In this document: positions 1 through 9,280 of the stretch, piece after piece
Position numbering within the stretch: the stretch's first letter is position 1
How the letters are laid out: each line of letters begins with the position of its first letter
Assembly (NCBI RefSeq): GCF_017352135.1
Contig: NZ_CP071454.1
Span: 1,885,001-1,949,000 of the forward strand
Origin: Rhizobium lentis
GTDB taxonomy: Bacteria; Pseudomonadota; Alphaproteobacteria; Rhizobiales; Rhizobiaceae
DNA length: 64,000 nt
Direction of reading: 5' to 3'
Notes under the pieces: model-generated
What the model was told of the DNA's origin: nothing
Seen by the model: the letters and a program-made list of their open reading frames with translations, nothing else
Database searches by the model: none
Made by a program: the position numbers and the translations under genes

Positions 1-1062
<1,062 letters not shown>

Positions 1063-1243
1063 TCATTGACAATGCTCATCAGCCAAAGCTGATGAAGCCA
1101 GAAGGGAATAGGCAGTCGGCAATAGCCACTCCTCATTCGCTTCAAAGACGTGTTCAAAAAAACGATGACAATAGCGCTATTGCCTAATGGCAACTGCCTA
1201 CTGCCTCATCCCCAGCTTCTCAAAACATAAGTTGCGCTTTGCC

Positions 1244-1361
1244 GACCTGGTGGTTATGGCGGGGTGGCTGCACCCGTTCCCTTTCCGAACACGGCCGTGA
1301 AACGCCCCTGCGCCCATGGTACTTCGTCTTAAGACGCGGGAGAGTAGGTCGCTGCCAGGTC
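1244..1361 (+). rRNA. rrf: 5S ribosomal RNA
   Basis: The terminal helix is visible as 'GACCTGG' at the 5' end and 'CCAGGTCT' at the 3' end. The internal 'CCGAACACGGCCGTGAAACG' block and the 'GGGAGAGTAGGTCGCTGCCAGG' end are typical of alphaproteobacterial 5S. It follows 23S in the same operon. The exact ends were inferred from helix pairing. Confidence 0.95.
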
Positions 1362-1413
1362 TGCTAAGCGCAACTTTAATCTTCTCTGATCAATCAACGG
1401 CCCACGCCGTCAC

Positions 1414-1440
1414 AAAAGGGTCGCTCAAGCGGCCCTTTCT
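1414..1440 (+). terminator. rho-independent terminator-like hairpin after 5S
   Basis: AAGGGTCGC pairs with GCGGCCCTT across a TCAA loop, with one G-U pair, and is followed by TTTCT. It lies between 5S and tRNA-fMet, so the tRNA is expressed either by read-through or by processing before termination. Confidence 0.6.
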
Positions 1441-1455
1441 GCTGTAAAATAATAT

Positions 1456-1532
<77 letters not shown>

Positions 1533-1564
1533 AATCTCTTCCTTCTAAAAGCAGAATGCTCCTC

Positions 1565-1676
1565 GTGGAGCAGCCCGCTCGGCGGGCAATCGATTCACTG
1601 GATCGATTGCTTTCCGCCTCGCCTCGTCAGGCTCATAACCTGAAGGCCGCAGGTTCAAATCCTGCCCCCGCAACCA
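1565..1676 (+). pseudogene. split, non-functional copy of tRNA-fMet
   Basis: The last 56 nt (1623-1678) are identical to the intact tRNA-fMet plus three downstream bases (1479-1534). A 13-nt stretch from the start of the D-arm, GTGGAGCAGCCCG (1565-1577), is also shared. About 45 nt of unrelated palindromic sequence separate the two parts. The seven bases where the 5' acceptor strand should be (CTCCTCG) cannot pair with CCCCGCA, and the D-loop GTAG is missing. It therefore cannot fold as a tRNA unless the insert were removed and the acceptor restored. Confidence 0.85.
1578..1622. repeat. palindromic insert inside the tRNA-fMet copy
   Basis: Perfect 9-bp arms GCAATCGAT (1586-1594) and ATCGATTGC (1602-1610) flank a 7-nt loop. 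The stem is extended by GGCGG (1581-1585) with CCGCC (1614-1618) across a small bulge. It looks like a small palindromic element or the product of a duplication/rearrangement. No other copy was noticed in the window. Confidence 0.7.
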
Positions 1677-1683
1677 AACTTCC

Positions 1684-1711
1684 AAAAGCCCGCCAAACGG
1701 CGGACTTTTTG
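1684..1711 (+). terminator. terminator downstream of the rRNA/tRNA block
   Basis: AAGCCCGCC and GGCGGACTT form a short stem with one mismatch around an AAAC loop, followed by TTTTT. It lies between the broken tRNA copy and the convergent helicase gene. Confidence 0.6.
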
Positions 1712-1737
1712 ATTCCGGAATACCTCAAACGAGTCAT

Positions 1738-4700
1738 TCAGCGGGCGGCAACCGGACTCCGGTCCGTCACATCCAGCCCATTCCGTGCCAGGAATTCCGA
1801 GGCACGGACCGTATCCAGGGCCTCTGCCACCTCCCTGAAATAAGGCAGCGTCTGCCAGAGCGTGCGATCGCCGACGATGTAGAAGCGGCGCTTGGCGCGC
1901 GTCAGCGCGACGTTCAGGAGGTTCGGCTTGGATGCGGCCCAGGCCGCCGCTCCGCGATGATCGACATCGGCGCCGAGCACCATGAAAACGATACCTTCTT
2001 CCTTGCCCTGGAATGTATGCACCGTGCCGATCCGTTCCTGAAGCCACTTCTGCAATTTCGGCGGAGATTCGCGCCTATATCCGTCCCGGCCGATCCAGTC
2101 TGCATGGGCCAGTGCCCGTCTCAGACTGTTCTTGATCTCCTTGAACGGCGAGATGATGTAGATGTCCGGCAACGCACCGTCCCGGCTATAAGTCGCGGCA
2201 AGCAGGTCGACGATGAAATCCGCCTGCTCGCCAACGGCCTGTTTGCCCCATACCTTACCCTTGACGTCGATCCAGGCGCTGTCGCCATAAAAGGGCGGTG
2301 CGTCGCCGGCCGGTCGGCGCTCCTTCAGTCCGAAGATCATCTTGTTCTGATAGGCGATCTGATTGGCAAGGCTGAACATCGGCTCGATGCAGCGGCGATG
2401 CACTCTGAGAGGACTGCCGATCCAGAGCCCATCGGCTTCCTCGCCTTGAAGTGTTGTTCCGTAGCGATTGGCGGCGTCGGCGAGCATCTGCACTGACGCC
2501 CTGTTCGGCGAATATTGGCCTGCCGCAGTGTGGGGCGAGAGAGCCGAAGCCGCGGCAATCAGCGCGCTGGGAAGTGTAAAGACCGGTTCGATCTGCTGCG
2601 GATCGCCGATCACCATGACGCGGCGCGCCCGCAACAAAGCTCCGACCGCTGCCTGCGGCACCGCCTGGCCGGCCTCGTCGATGAAGACCCAGCCGATCGA
2701 ACCGGCTTCGAGCCCGCGGAACTGCCGGGCGAAGGACGCGAACGTCGTCGACACGATGGGAACGATCATGAAAAGGCTCTGCCAGATCGATGCGACGTAT
2801 TTATCGTCGACGGGATTGTTGTTGGAAAGCAGCTTGCTGATGGCAACGATATTTCCGCCAAAACCTCCGCCCTTCCTGCCGACATCAGCCAGCCACGCCT
2901 CGTGCAGCTTGAGCGCTGCTTCCAGCAATGCCGAACGCAGCCCCGCCAGTTCCTCCTGATGCCAGAGACCGTCGATCTGCACCTGGTCGCTATCGAGATC
3001 GGAGAGACGCTCGGGTGCGGCGGGATGGTCCAGAAGTTCGCCCAGCCGCTCGAGCTCCTTCCTTTTCGCAGACCAGATTTTCCGTCGTGACCGCAGTGCC
3101 CGTTCGGCCCGGTCACGCTCCCGCAAAGCCCGTTCCAGCGCAGGCTTGTCGGTTTTCGCCAACCGATTTTCGCATTCTGCCAGCATCTTGCGCAGTTCCA
3201 GCTGCTTTCGCGCGTTGGCGGCGACCTCCTGTCGATGCTGCCGGGCGGGGTTGGTCGAGAGCACTCTTTTCCATCGCGCGGGAGCGCTGCGGTCGAGCAG
3301 CTGTTCCTCCTCTTTCAGATCAGACAAACCGTCGATGATCCGGCGCATTTCGGCCGCGGCCATGTCGCATCGCTTCTGCGCATGCTGAACGTCCCCGGCT
3401 GCGGCAGCCGCCCTTTCAAGCGCTTCGCGGCAGAAGGCATCCTGCGAAACGAGAGCGATTTCATTGGAGAGATCGGCATAGCGCGCATATTGGCCGATCT
3501 TGGCGCGAACCAGCTCGTCGGCGGCATGAAACGCCACTGACGCTTCGTCGAAGCTCGGTCCCTGATAGCTCTTCAACCATTCCCAGATGGTCTGCGGCTT
3601 CTCGGCGCCCGACCAGCCGGGCTTCGGCCGTTCGGCAATCTCCATGAAGGCAAAACGTTCCTTGAAAGCCCGGCGGTTCCGGGAGTTGCCGAGCGCACAG
3701 GCGATCAGCCCCCATGGGCGGTCGCCGTCGGAGAGCTTGACGACGGCACCATTGTCTTTCTGGCAGGCGATCTTGTGCGCGACCGCCTGCAGATATTCAA
3801 ACGAAGACGCCGTCGCGATCGAGCTCCGCTTGGGAAGGTCGTGCGAGATATTCTCCACGGCCGCATTGTTGGAGGAGGCGACGACCATTTCGAACCCGGC
3901 AAGAGCCGGGATCAGCGGCGATATGGAGGCGGTGCTCCGATCCGCGAAAATGACGCGGCGTGGCACCCCGTCAAAAGCATCGCGCGCCGCCGTCAGGGAC
4001 GAGAGCACCCGCGCGCGCCGAACGATATTATCCGCGAACATGTCGCGCAGCAGGGTCGTCTTTCCGGTGCCCGGCGGACCGTTGACCGAAAACAGTCCTG
4101 TTTCCGAGAGGTCGCCGATCGCCGAATTGATCGCGAATTGTTGCATGAGGCTCATCGCAAGGTGCGGCTCGCTCGGCCAGCGTCCACGGTTGAGATTGCC
4201 GGGATGCAGCGCCCGCACGATCGCCCGGCGCCCTTCCTCCGAATAGAGGTCGACCCGCTTGTCGTCCGCCAGCGGGGTGAGATATCGCCGGAGCGGCTCT
4301 GGGACGTTGCCTTGCTTGACGCAGATCATCGCCCGTTCGATGTCCTCGATGAAGAAGCTATTGAGAATACCGATGTCTTCTTCAACGCTTGCACTTTCGT
4401 CTTCCTCGTCGCCGGAATTGCGGGGTGCATGGTCCTCCTGTAGCGGCTGCAAGGCGATGAGATCCGGTCTTTCCACCTTGTCACGGTAGCGAATTTCGAC
4501 GGCGGCGATGGGCTTTTCCCGGCGTGAGGCAAAGCCCGCCCAATCACAGAGCAATTCATGCAGCGTCAGGATTTCGCCGGCATCGATCGGCTGATCGGCG
4601 CCGGCTTCGAAGGACGAAGATCCCAGCTGTCGCTGCGCTCGAAAGTTTTGCAGCAGTTCCGATAGCTGCTTCTTGCTGTCGGCAAATGCCTCATGGCTGA

Positions 4701-5151
4701 GCGAGGCGAGACCGGATGTCCGCACTCGTCCCAATGCCCACGGAAGCGTCGAGACCGAAAATGTCTCGAACAGCGGCTGTCCCAAGGGAGTAAGTTGCAG
4801 GCTGGCAAAGCAGGTATCGCCGTCGAGATCTCCGCGTTCGGCATCCTCATATTCTGATTGATCGGCGCCAATGGTCTCGAAGTGCCTGCGGATGTCGGCA
4901 ATTTCGGATTTGCCGAAAACGCCGAGGAACAGGGTAAGGCCGGTGATTTGCTTCTCGTCGGGTATGACGGGACGACTAAGGGCAGCGCCGTCCGCCAACA
5001 GTGTCTTCGCATGCAGCCAGAAGATGGTCCGTCCGTCGCCCGGAACGAGGCGACTGGAGAGATCGTAAGGTATGAAGAACTCGATTTTGTGCCAAAAATC
5101 GAGAATGGCCAGAAGCCGTTCCCGTTCCGCCCTGTCCGCATCGATCTGCAT
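1738..5151 (-). CDS. Upf1-like superfamily I helicase / AAA ATPase, 1137 aa
   Basis: An SF1 helicase of the Upf1/DNA2-like type, presumably acting on nucleic acid in the cytoplasm; the substrate is unknown. Visible motifs are Walker A GPPGTGKTT (about residues 358-366), Walker B FIDEAGQA (about 823-830), motif III GDPQQIEP (about 849-856), motif V GTVHTFQGKEE (about 1042-1052) and motif VI NVALTRAKRRF (about 1080-1090). About 450 residues lie between motifs I and II, with a charged, probably coiled-coil stretch at about 575-710. The N-terminal 340 residues are not recognised, and no nuclease domain follows motif VI. ATG is preceded by GTGAGG. It stands alone, converging on the rRNA operon. 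A DNA-repair or defence role is possible, but nothing beside it supports either. Confidence 0.85.
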   Translation of the reverse strand: MQIDADRAERERLLAILDFWHKIEFFIPYDLSSRLVPGDGRTIFWLHAKTLLADGAALSRPVIPDEKQITGLTLFLGVFGKSEIADIRRHFETIGADQSEYEDAERGDLDGDTCFASLQLTPLGQPLFETFSVSTLPWALGRVRTSGLASLSHEAFADSKKQLSELLQNFRAQRQLGSSSFEAGADQPIDAGEILTLHELLCDWAGFASRREKPIAAVEIRYRDKVERPDLIALQPLQEDHAPRNSGDEEDESASVEEDIGILNSFFIEDIERAMICVKQGNVPEPLRRYLTPLADDKRVDLYSEEGRRAIVRALHPGNLNRGRWPSEPHLAMSLMQQFAINSAIGDLSETGLFSVNGPPGTGKTTLLRDMFADNIVRRARVLSSLTAARDAFDGVPRRVIFADRSTASISPLIPALAGFEMVVASSNNAAVENISHDLPKRSSIATASSFEYLQAVAHKIACQKDNGAVVKLSDGDRPWGLIACALGNSRNRRAFKERFAFMEIAERPKPGWSGAEKPQTIWEWLKSYQGPSFDEASVAFHAADELVRAKIGQYARYADLSNEIALVSQDAFCREALERAAAAAGDVQHAQKRCDMAAAEMRRIIDGLSDLKEEEQLLDRSAPARWKRVLSTNPARQHRQEVAANARKQLELRKMLAECENRLAKTDKPALERALRERDRAERALRSRRKIWSAKRKELERLGELLDHPAAPERLSDLDSDQVQIDGLWHQEELAGLRSALLEAALKLHEAWLADVGRKGGGFGGNIVAISKLLSNNNPVDDKYVASIWQSLFMIVPIVSTTFASFARQFRGLEAGSIGWVFIDEAGQAVPQAAVGALLRARRVMVIGDPQQIEPVFTLPSALIAAASALSPHTAAGQYSPNRASVQMLADAANRYGTTLQGEEADGLWIGSPLRVHRRCIEPMFSLANQIAYQNKMIFGLKERRPAGDAPPFYGDSAWIDVKGKVWGKQAVGEQADFIVDLLAATYSRDGALPDIYIISPFKEIKNSLRRALAHADWIGRDGYRRESPPKLQKWLQERIGTVHTFQGKEEGIVFMVLGADVDHRGAAAWAASKPNLLNVALTRAKRRFYIVGDRTLWQTLPYFREVAEALDTVRASEFLARNGLDVTDRSPVAAR

Positions 5152-5702
5152 GATGCCTCACTGAGTTGCAAAGTAGGCTCGCGGCCTCTTTAGCAACGAT
5201 TACAGCTCAAAATCAAAGAGATGGCATTGCACGCCAGCCGAACGCATTTCAGCAGCCTTGTAAACACGCGTCAATGCAGACGCGGTCGCCGCTTTCCGCT
5301 GTGCTGGGCCCTTTGTTTTAGCAGGCGATGGTTTCGGAGCGATACCGCGCCATCCGCCGGCAGGACCGAAAGCCGCACCTGGGTGACTTTCGCCGGGGTA
5401 GATGCCAAAAATATTACAATTTGTACTGAAACATTACATTCTCTTGATTATCTATAGTGACAACAAATATAGCCTTGAAGTATTTATCCCGATAAAAATA
5501 CAACCGACGTTTAGTAACGTATCGTTTTTCGCTCCCGAAAACTAATCACTTTGGGCCATTTCCTTCCTTCTCAATCCGTATTAACATAATTAAGAAATGC
5601 CTAAAGAATAAGGCGATGACATCGGGGGGCTGGCATTTCATACTATCTTATACCTGCCATCGCTTCGTGTTCGAGTAAAGTGTACCGCTAGGGGAGGCGT
5701 AA
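5152..5702. other. 551-bp intergenic region, AT-rich in its second half
   Basis: This lies between the divergent helicase and the LuxR-type gene. From about 5400 to 5650 base composition becomes clearly AT-rich compared with the surrounding genes, as expected for a promoter region of the downstream regulator. I see no convincing gene, RNA or repeat in it. Confidence 0.5.
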
Positions 5703-6485
5703 ATGTTCATGACAGGTTCAGGAACGGAGAATACGGACCAGACAAGAAAGTCTAGCCCGTCTGGAGATACTATCCTTGTAGTAGCCAAGGCCGATCTGTT
5801 TTCGGAATGCATGGTGGAAGCACTGGCGAAGAAATTTCCAGGCTGCGAAGTTCCAAGCATCGCAAACATCAATCCGATCCTGGAGAAGGATATTAGCGAT
5901 CTAAAGCTTGTTTTATTCTACCATATACCTGCGCCTGAGCTGCAGGAGGCGCTGAAGGCCGTCAGGGAAAGTCACCCGGAAACGTCGATCGGACTTGTCG
6001 TCGAGGCCATCGACATGCTGGATCCTTATGTCAGCCGTTTGGTGGAAGCAAGGATCATCGACGGTGTCCTGCCGCTCAACCTTCGACTTGATGTCTTCAT
6101 GGCCGCGGTGGATCTGCTGATGAAGGGCGGGGAGCATTTTCCCTCGGCGCTTCTCAACCGCCTCGCCAATAAGAGCGCCCAGCTGGAGCCTTCACTCTAT
6201 CAGGCAAAATCGGTCGATGCGGCGCGCAACAGTGCACTTAAGCTGAGACGCGACAGCATCTCGACTTTGACGACCCGGGAGGTTCAGATCCTGGATCTCA
6301 TCTGCAAGGGGACGCAGAACAAGATTATTGCCGACAAGCTGCATCTTTCCGAGAATACGGTGAAGGTTCACGTCCGCAACATCTACAAGAAGATGAACGT
6401 CCGAAACCGCACGGAAGCCGCGTCGCGCTTCTTCAACGATCATCCGGCCGGCGATGACGACATGTCCAGCCGGTGGCGCAATTAA
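5703..6485 (+). CDS. LuxR/FixJ-type transcriptional regulator with degenerate receiver domain
   Basis: A 260-aa DNA-binding regulator. Residues about 190-250 form a LuxR-type helix-turn-helix (LTTREVQILDLICKG..., IADKLHLSENTVKVHV). The N-terminal 130 residues resemble a response-regulator receiver fold, but the phosphoacceptor position reads KLVLFYHIP with no Asp, and the usual switch Lys segment is GVLPLN. Phosphorylation is therefore unlikely. This recalls CsgD/VpsT-type biofilm regulators, a comparison of architecture only. The start has a strong GGGGAGGCG ribosome site. It reads towards the polysaccharide operon about 790 bp downstream, so it may control that operon (inference). Confidence 0.85.
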   Translation: MFMTGSGTENTDQTRKSSPSGDTILVVAKADLFSECMVEALAKKFPGCEVPSIANINPILEKDISDLKLVLFYHIPAPELQEALKAVRESHPETSIGLVVEAIDMLDPYVSRLVEARIIDGVLPLNLRLDVFMAAVDLLMKGGEHFPSALLNRLANKSAQLEPSLYQAKSVDAARNSALKLRRDSISTLTTREVQILDLICKGTQNKIIADKLHLSENTVKVHVRNIYKKMNVRNRTEAASRFFNDHPAGDDDMSSRWRN

Positions 6486-6569
6486 CCTGCAGCGTCACGC
6501 GCCCATCAGAGGTGCAACGGACGCTGCGGTACTTTGAGTTGCCGTTTGGTATGCAGTGACGCTCGGGCT

Positions 6570-6890
6570 TCAGATCGAGGGACGCGCAAAGCAGCGCGAC
6601 TTCTGTCCGAAGCCGCTTGGAGAGCAGATATACGGCGCAGACCCGTGATAGGCGACGCGGGCTGATGCCGCGGCCGGTCGAGCAGCCCGGTTTTCCGGGT
6701 AGGCGTAAAGCTTCGAGACACGCGGCGCCTTGACGGTGACGACATTCTTTTTCGCGACGGCGGCTATGTCATCCCCGACGACCGAACAGGCCATCGGTCC
6801 GATCGCAAGCAGGGTCGTTCCCCAGGCAAACATCGCAAAATGAAATAGACGCCAGCCTTTCGGCTGCGCAGCAGCTTGCTTTTTCAACAT
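6570..6890 (-). CDS. small exported or membrane-anchored hypothetical protein
   Basis: About 106 aa. After a short basic stretch (MLKKQAAAQPKGWR) comes a hydrophobic segment (FAMFAWGTTLLAIGPMACSV) that could be a signal peptide or a membrane anchor with a possible lipobox-like cysteine. The rest is basic and ends with PYICSPSGFGQKSRC; I recall similar C-terminal patterns in small rhizobial exported proteins but cannot name the family. I chose ATG at 6890 because GAGGGG lies 8 bases upstream. A start at 6908 would place that site inside the gene. It lies antisense between the LuxR gene and the polysaccharide operon. Confidence 0.55.
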   Translation of the reverse strand: MLKKQAAAQPKGWRLFHFAMFAWGTTLLAIGPMACSVVGDDIAAVAKKNVVTVKAPRVSKLYAYPENRAARPAAASARVAYHGSAPYICSPSGFGQKSRCFARPSI

Positions 6891-7035
6891 AGCCCAAACC
6901 CCTCGCATATGGCGCTTGCGGATGCAAGACCGGTCGTGCAGTCCGCGGCCAACCTTCCGATAATTTCTATCGAATCTTCATTGAGCAAAGCTTGAGTGAC
7001 GGCGAGATACTCGTTGTACGTGAAAAAAAGAATGA

Positions 7036-7051
7036 AAATGATTAATCATTT
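7036..7051. promoter_or_regulatory. 16-bp perfect palindrome upstream of uxs1-like gene
   Basis: AAATGATTAATCATTT reads identically on both strands. It lies in an AT-rich 360-bp leader about 220 bp before the first gene of the polysaccharide operon. It could be a binding site for a dimeric regulator such as the upstream LuxR-type protein. No functional evidence is visible. Confidence 0.4.
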
Positions 7052-7272
7052 GTTACGCTGAAGAATAAATGCGTAATTATTTCGGATTGAAGGCCTTTTT
7101 AAAGTTGACCTGGATAACATTCGTCTTATCATTGTAGTAGCAAGTCCGTTATCAGAAGAACAAATGTAGAGTTAATCATGCAATAATAGCCAGTTGCATG
7201 ATTATGTATTCGGGTAGCGGAGGCGCGAGACACAAATAAAACAAAAGACTAAAACATGGGAAGGAGTTTGTA

Positions 7273-8295
7273 ATGCGTAGTTTCGTTCCCAGCGAAGGAT
7301 ATACTGAAGTAAAAGCTATGCCGGTGCGCAGGGATCTGGGCACTGCTCTTGTAAATGGCGGAGCCGGTTTTCTTGGCTCGCATCTCTGCGAAAGGCTTCT
7401 GCTGCGCGGCCACAGCGTCATTTGCCTCGATAATTTTTCGACAGGTCGTCGCGTGAATGTCGAGCATCTCGCTTCGAACCCCCGCTTTCGCATCATCGAG
7501 CACGATGTCCGTCAGCCCTTCGATATCGAAGCGTCGCTCATCTTCAATTTTGCTTCTCCCGCTTCCCCGCCCGATTATCAACGGGATCCGGTCGGCACAT
7601 TGCTCACCAATGTCCTCGGCGCCGTCAACACCTTGGACTGCGCGCGAAAGACAGGCGCGACCGTCGTTCAGTCGTCGACCTCGGAAGTCTATGGCGATCC
7701 GACCCAGAGTCCGCAGCGCGAATCCTATTGCGGCAATGTCAACCCGATCGGGCCACGCGCCTGTTATGACGAAGGCAAACGCAGCGCCGAGACCCTGTTC
7801 TTCGATTATCACAGGACCTACGGCGTCGACATCAAGGTCGGCCGCATCTTCAACACCTACGGGCCGCGCATGCGTCTGGATGACGGCCGGGTGGTTTCCA
7901 ATTTCATCGTGCAGGCTCTGCGCAACGCCGACCTGACGATCTACGGCGACGGCCAGCAGACCCGCTCTTTCTGCTATGTCGACGATCTCGTTGAAGGTTT
8001 CCTGCGTTTCTCGGCGGCCGGCAGCGCATGCCACGGCCCGATCAATCTCGGGAACCCCGGTGAGTTCACCGTTCGGCGCCTGGCGGAGATCATCCGGGAC
8101 CTCACCAATTCGCGCTCCCGCATCGTACACCTGCCGGCGGTTGTTGACGATCCCCGCCAGCGGCGGCCCGATATATCCCAGGCGATGACCGAGCTCGGAT
8201 GGCAGCCTCATATCGAGCTCGAAGCTGGCCTGGCTCGCACCGTCGACTATTTCGACGGCCTGCTTGCCAAGACCGAGAAGGCGGAGGTCGTATGA
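7273..8295 (+). CDS. uxs1: UDP-glucuronate decarboxylase (UDP-xylose synthase)
   Basis: A 340-aa short-chain dehydrogenase-fold enzyme predicted to convert UDP-glucuronate to UDP-xylose in the cytoplasm. The NAD-binding GGAGFLG is at residues 29-35 and the catalytic Tyr165/Lys169 lie in [10 protein letters not shown]. The ASPASPPDY block and [10 protein letters not shown] are typical of the UXS family and differ from plain 4-epimerases. GGAAGGAG lies 6 bases before the ATG. It is the first gene of a tightly packed five-gene run with the epimerase 1 bp downstream. The symbol follows the S. meliloti uxs1-uxe-aps operon, which this cluster resembles; orthology is inferred from gene order. Confidence 0.85.
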   Translation: MRSFVPSEGYTEVKAMPVRRDLGTALVNGGAGFLGSHLCERLLLRGHSVICLDNFSTGRRVNVEHLASNPRFRIIEHDVRQPFDIEASLIFNFASPASPPDYQRDPVGTLLTNVLGAVNTLDCARKTGATVVQSSTSEVYGDPTQSPQRESYCGNVNPIGPRACYDEGKRSAETLFFDYHRTYGVDIKVGRIFNTYGPRMRLDDGRVVSNFIVQALRNADLTIYGDGQQTRSFCYVDDLVEGFLRFSAAGSACHGPINLGNPGEFTVRRLAEIIRDLTNSRSRIVHLPAVVDDPRQRRPDISQAMTELGWQPHIELEAGLARTVDYFDGLLAKTEKAEVV

Positions 8296-8296
8296 G

Positions 8297-9280
8297 ATGC
8301 CCCGCCACATTCTTGTCACCGGCGGTGCCGGTTTTATAGGCAGCCATATCTGCAAAGCGCTGTCGCGCGCCGGGATGATCCCAGTCACCTACGACAACCT
8401 CTCGACGGGACATGCCGATAGCGTCCGCTGGGGGCCGCTCGTGCGCGCCGATCTGGCCGATGCCGCCATGCTGCGGCGAACAATGGCGGAGTTCTCGCCC
8501 GATTGTGTCATTCACTGCGGCGCCAATGCCTATGTCGGCGAATCCGTCGACATGCCGAGGAAATATTACCGCAACAATGTCGTCGGCAGTCTCACGCTGC
8601 TCGAGGCCTGCCTCGACCAGGACATCGGCCGGATCGTCTTTTCCAGCAGCTGCGCCACCTATGGGGTCCCGGCTTCGCTGCCGATATGGGAGGAAAGTCC
8701 GCAGCAACCGGTCAATCCCTACGGCCGCACCAAGCTGATCTTCGAGATGGCGCTCGAGGATTTTGCCGCCGCCTATGGCATCCGCTTCGCGGCGCTGCGC
8801 TATTTCAATGCGGCCGGAGCCGATCCGGAGGGTGAACTGGCCGAGCGCCACGAACCCGAGACTCATCTTATTCCTCGTGCCCTTCTCGCTGCCGCCGGCA
8901 GACTGGACCGGCTCGATATCTTCGGAACCGATTATGCGACCGAGGACGGGACCTGCGTGCGGGATTATATCCACGTCAGCGATCTCGCCCAGGCGCATCT
9001 TGCCGCCGTCAACCATCTGATGGCGGACGGCGGCTCGCTCAGCGTCAATCTTGGTTCCGGCCGCGGCACCTCCGTGCGAGAGATCCTCGATGCGGTCTAC
9101 CGCGCAAGCGGCCGCGAAGTCCCGGTCCGATATCGGCCGCGCCGTCCCGGCGATCCGCCCATCCTCTTTGCCAACACGGCAAGGGCGAAGGCAGAGCTCG
9201 GCTTCGTGCCGGCTCTTTCGGATATCGATACGATCATCCGCACTGCTGGTCCCACCTTCGGTCTGGAGGTGACGGCATGA
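8297..9280 (+). CDS. uxe: GalE-like UDP-sugar 4-epimerase, probably UDP-xylose 4-epimerase
   Basis: A 327-aa NAD-dependent epimerase. GGAGFIG is at residues 9-15 and the catalytic Tyr142/Lys146 lie in NPYGRTKL. On sequence alone it would be called UDP-glucose 4-epimerase. Its position directly behind a UDP-xylose synthase suggests it makes UDP-arabinose from UDP-xylose. The start at MPRHILVTGG is supported by GGAGG 10 bases upstream, within the end of the preceding gene. Its stop overlaps the next start (ATGA), so translational coupling is likely. Confidence 0.8.
   Translation: MPRHILVTGGAGFIGSHICKALSRAGMIPVTYDNLSTGHADSVRWGPLVRADLADAAMLRRTMAEFSPDCVIHCGANAYVGESVDMPRKYYRNNVVGSLTLLEACLDQDIGRIVFSSSCATYGVPASLPIWEESPQQPVNPYGRTKLIFEMALEDFAAAYGIRFAALRYFNAAGADPEGELAERHEPETHLIPRALLAAAGRLDRLDIFGTDYATEDGTCVRDYIHVSDLAQAHLAAVNHLMADGGSLSVNLGSGRGTSVREILDAVYRASGREVPVRYRPRRPGDPPILFANTARAKAELGFVPALSDIDTIIRTAGPTFGLEVTA

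Noticed and set aside
1556..1843. A 95-codon open frame spanning the broken tRNA-fMet copy
   Set aside because: It crosses the tRNA remnant, a terminator and the end of the helicase gene; nothing protein-like is in it.
5221..5457. A 78-codon open frame in the region between the helicase and LuxR genes
   Set aside because: No ribosome site, no conserved-looking segment and a mixed amino-acid composition; it lies in what looks like promoter DNA.
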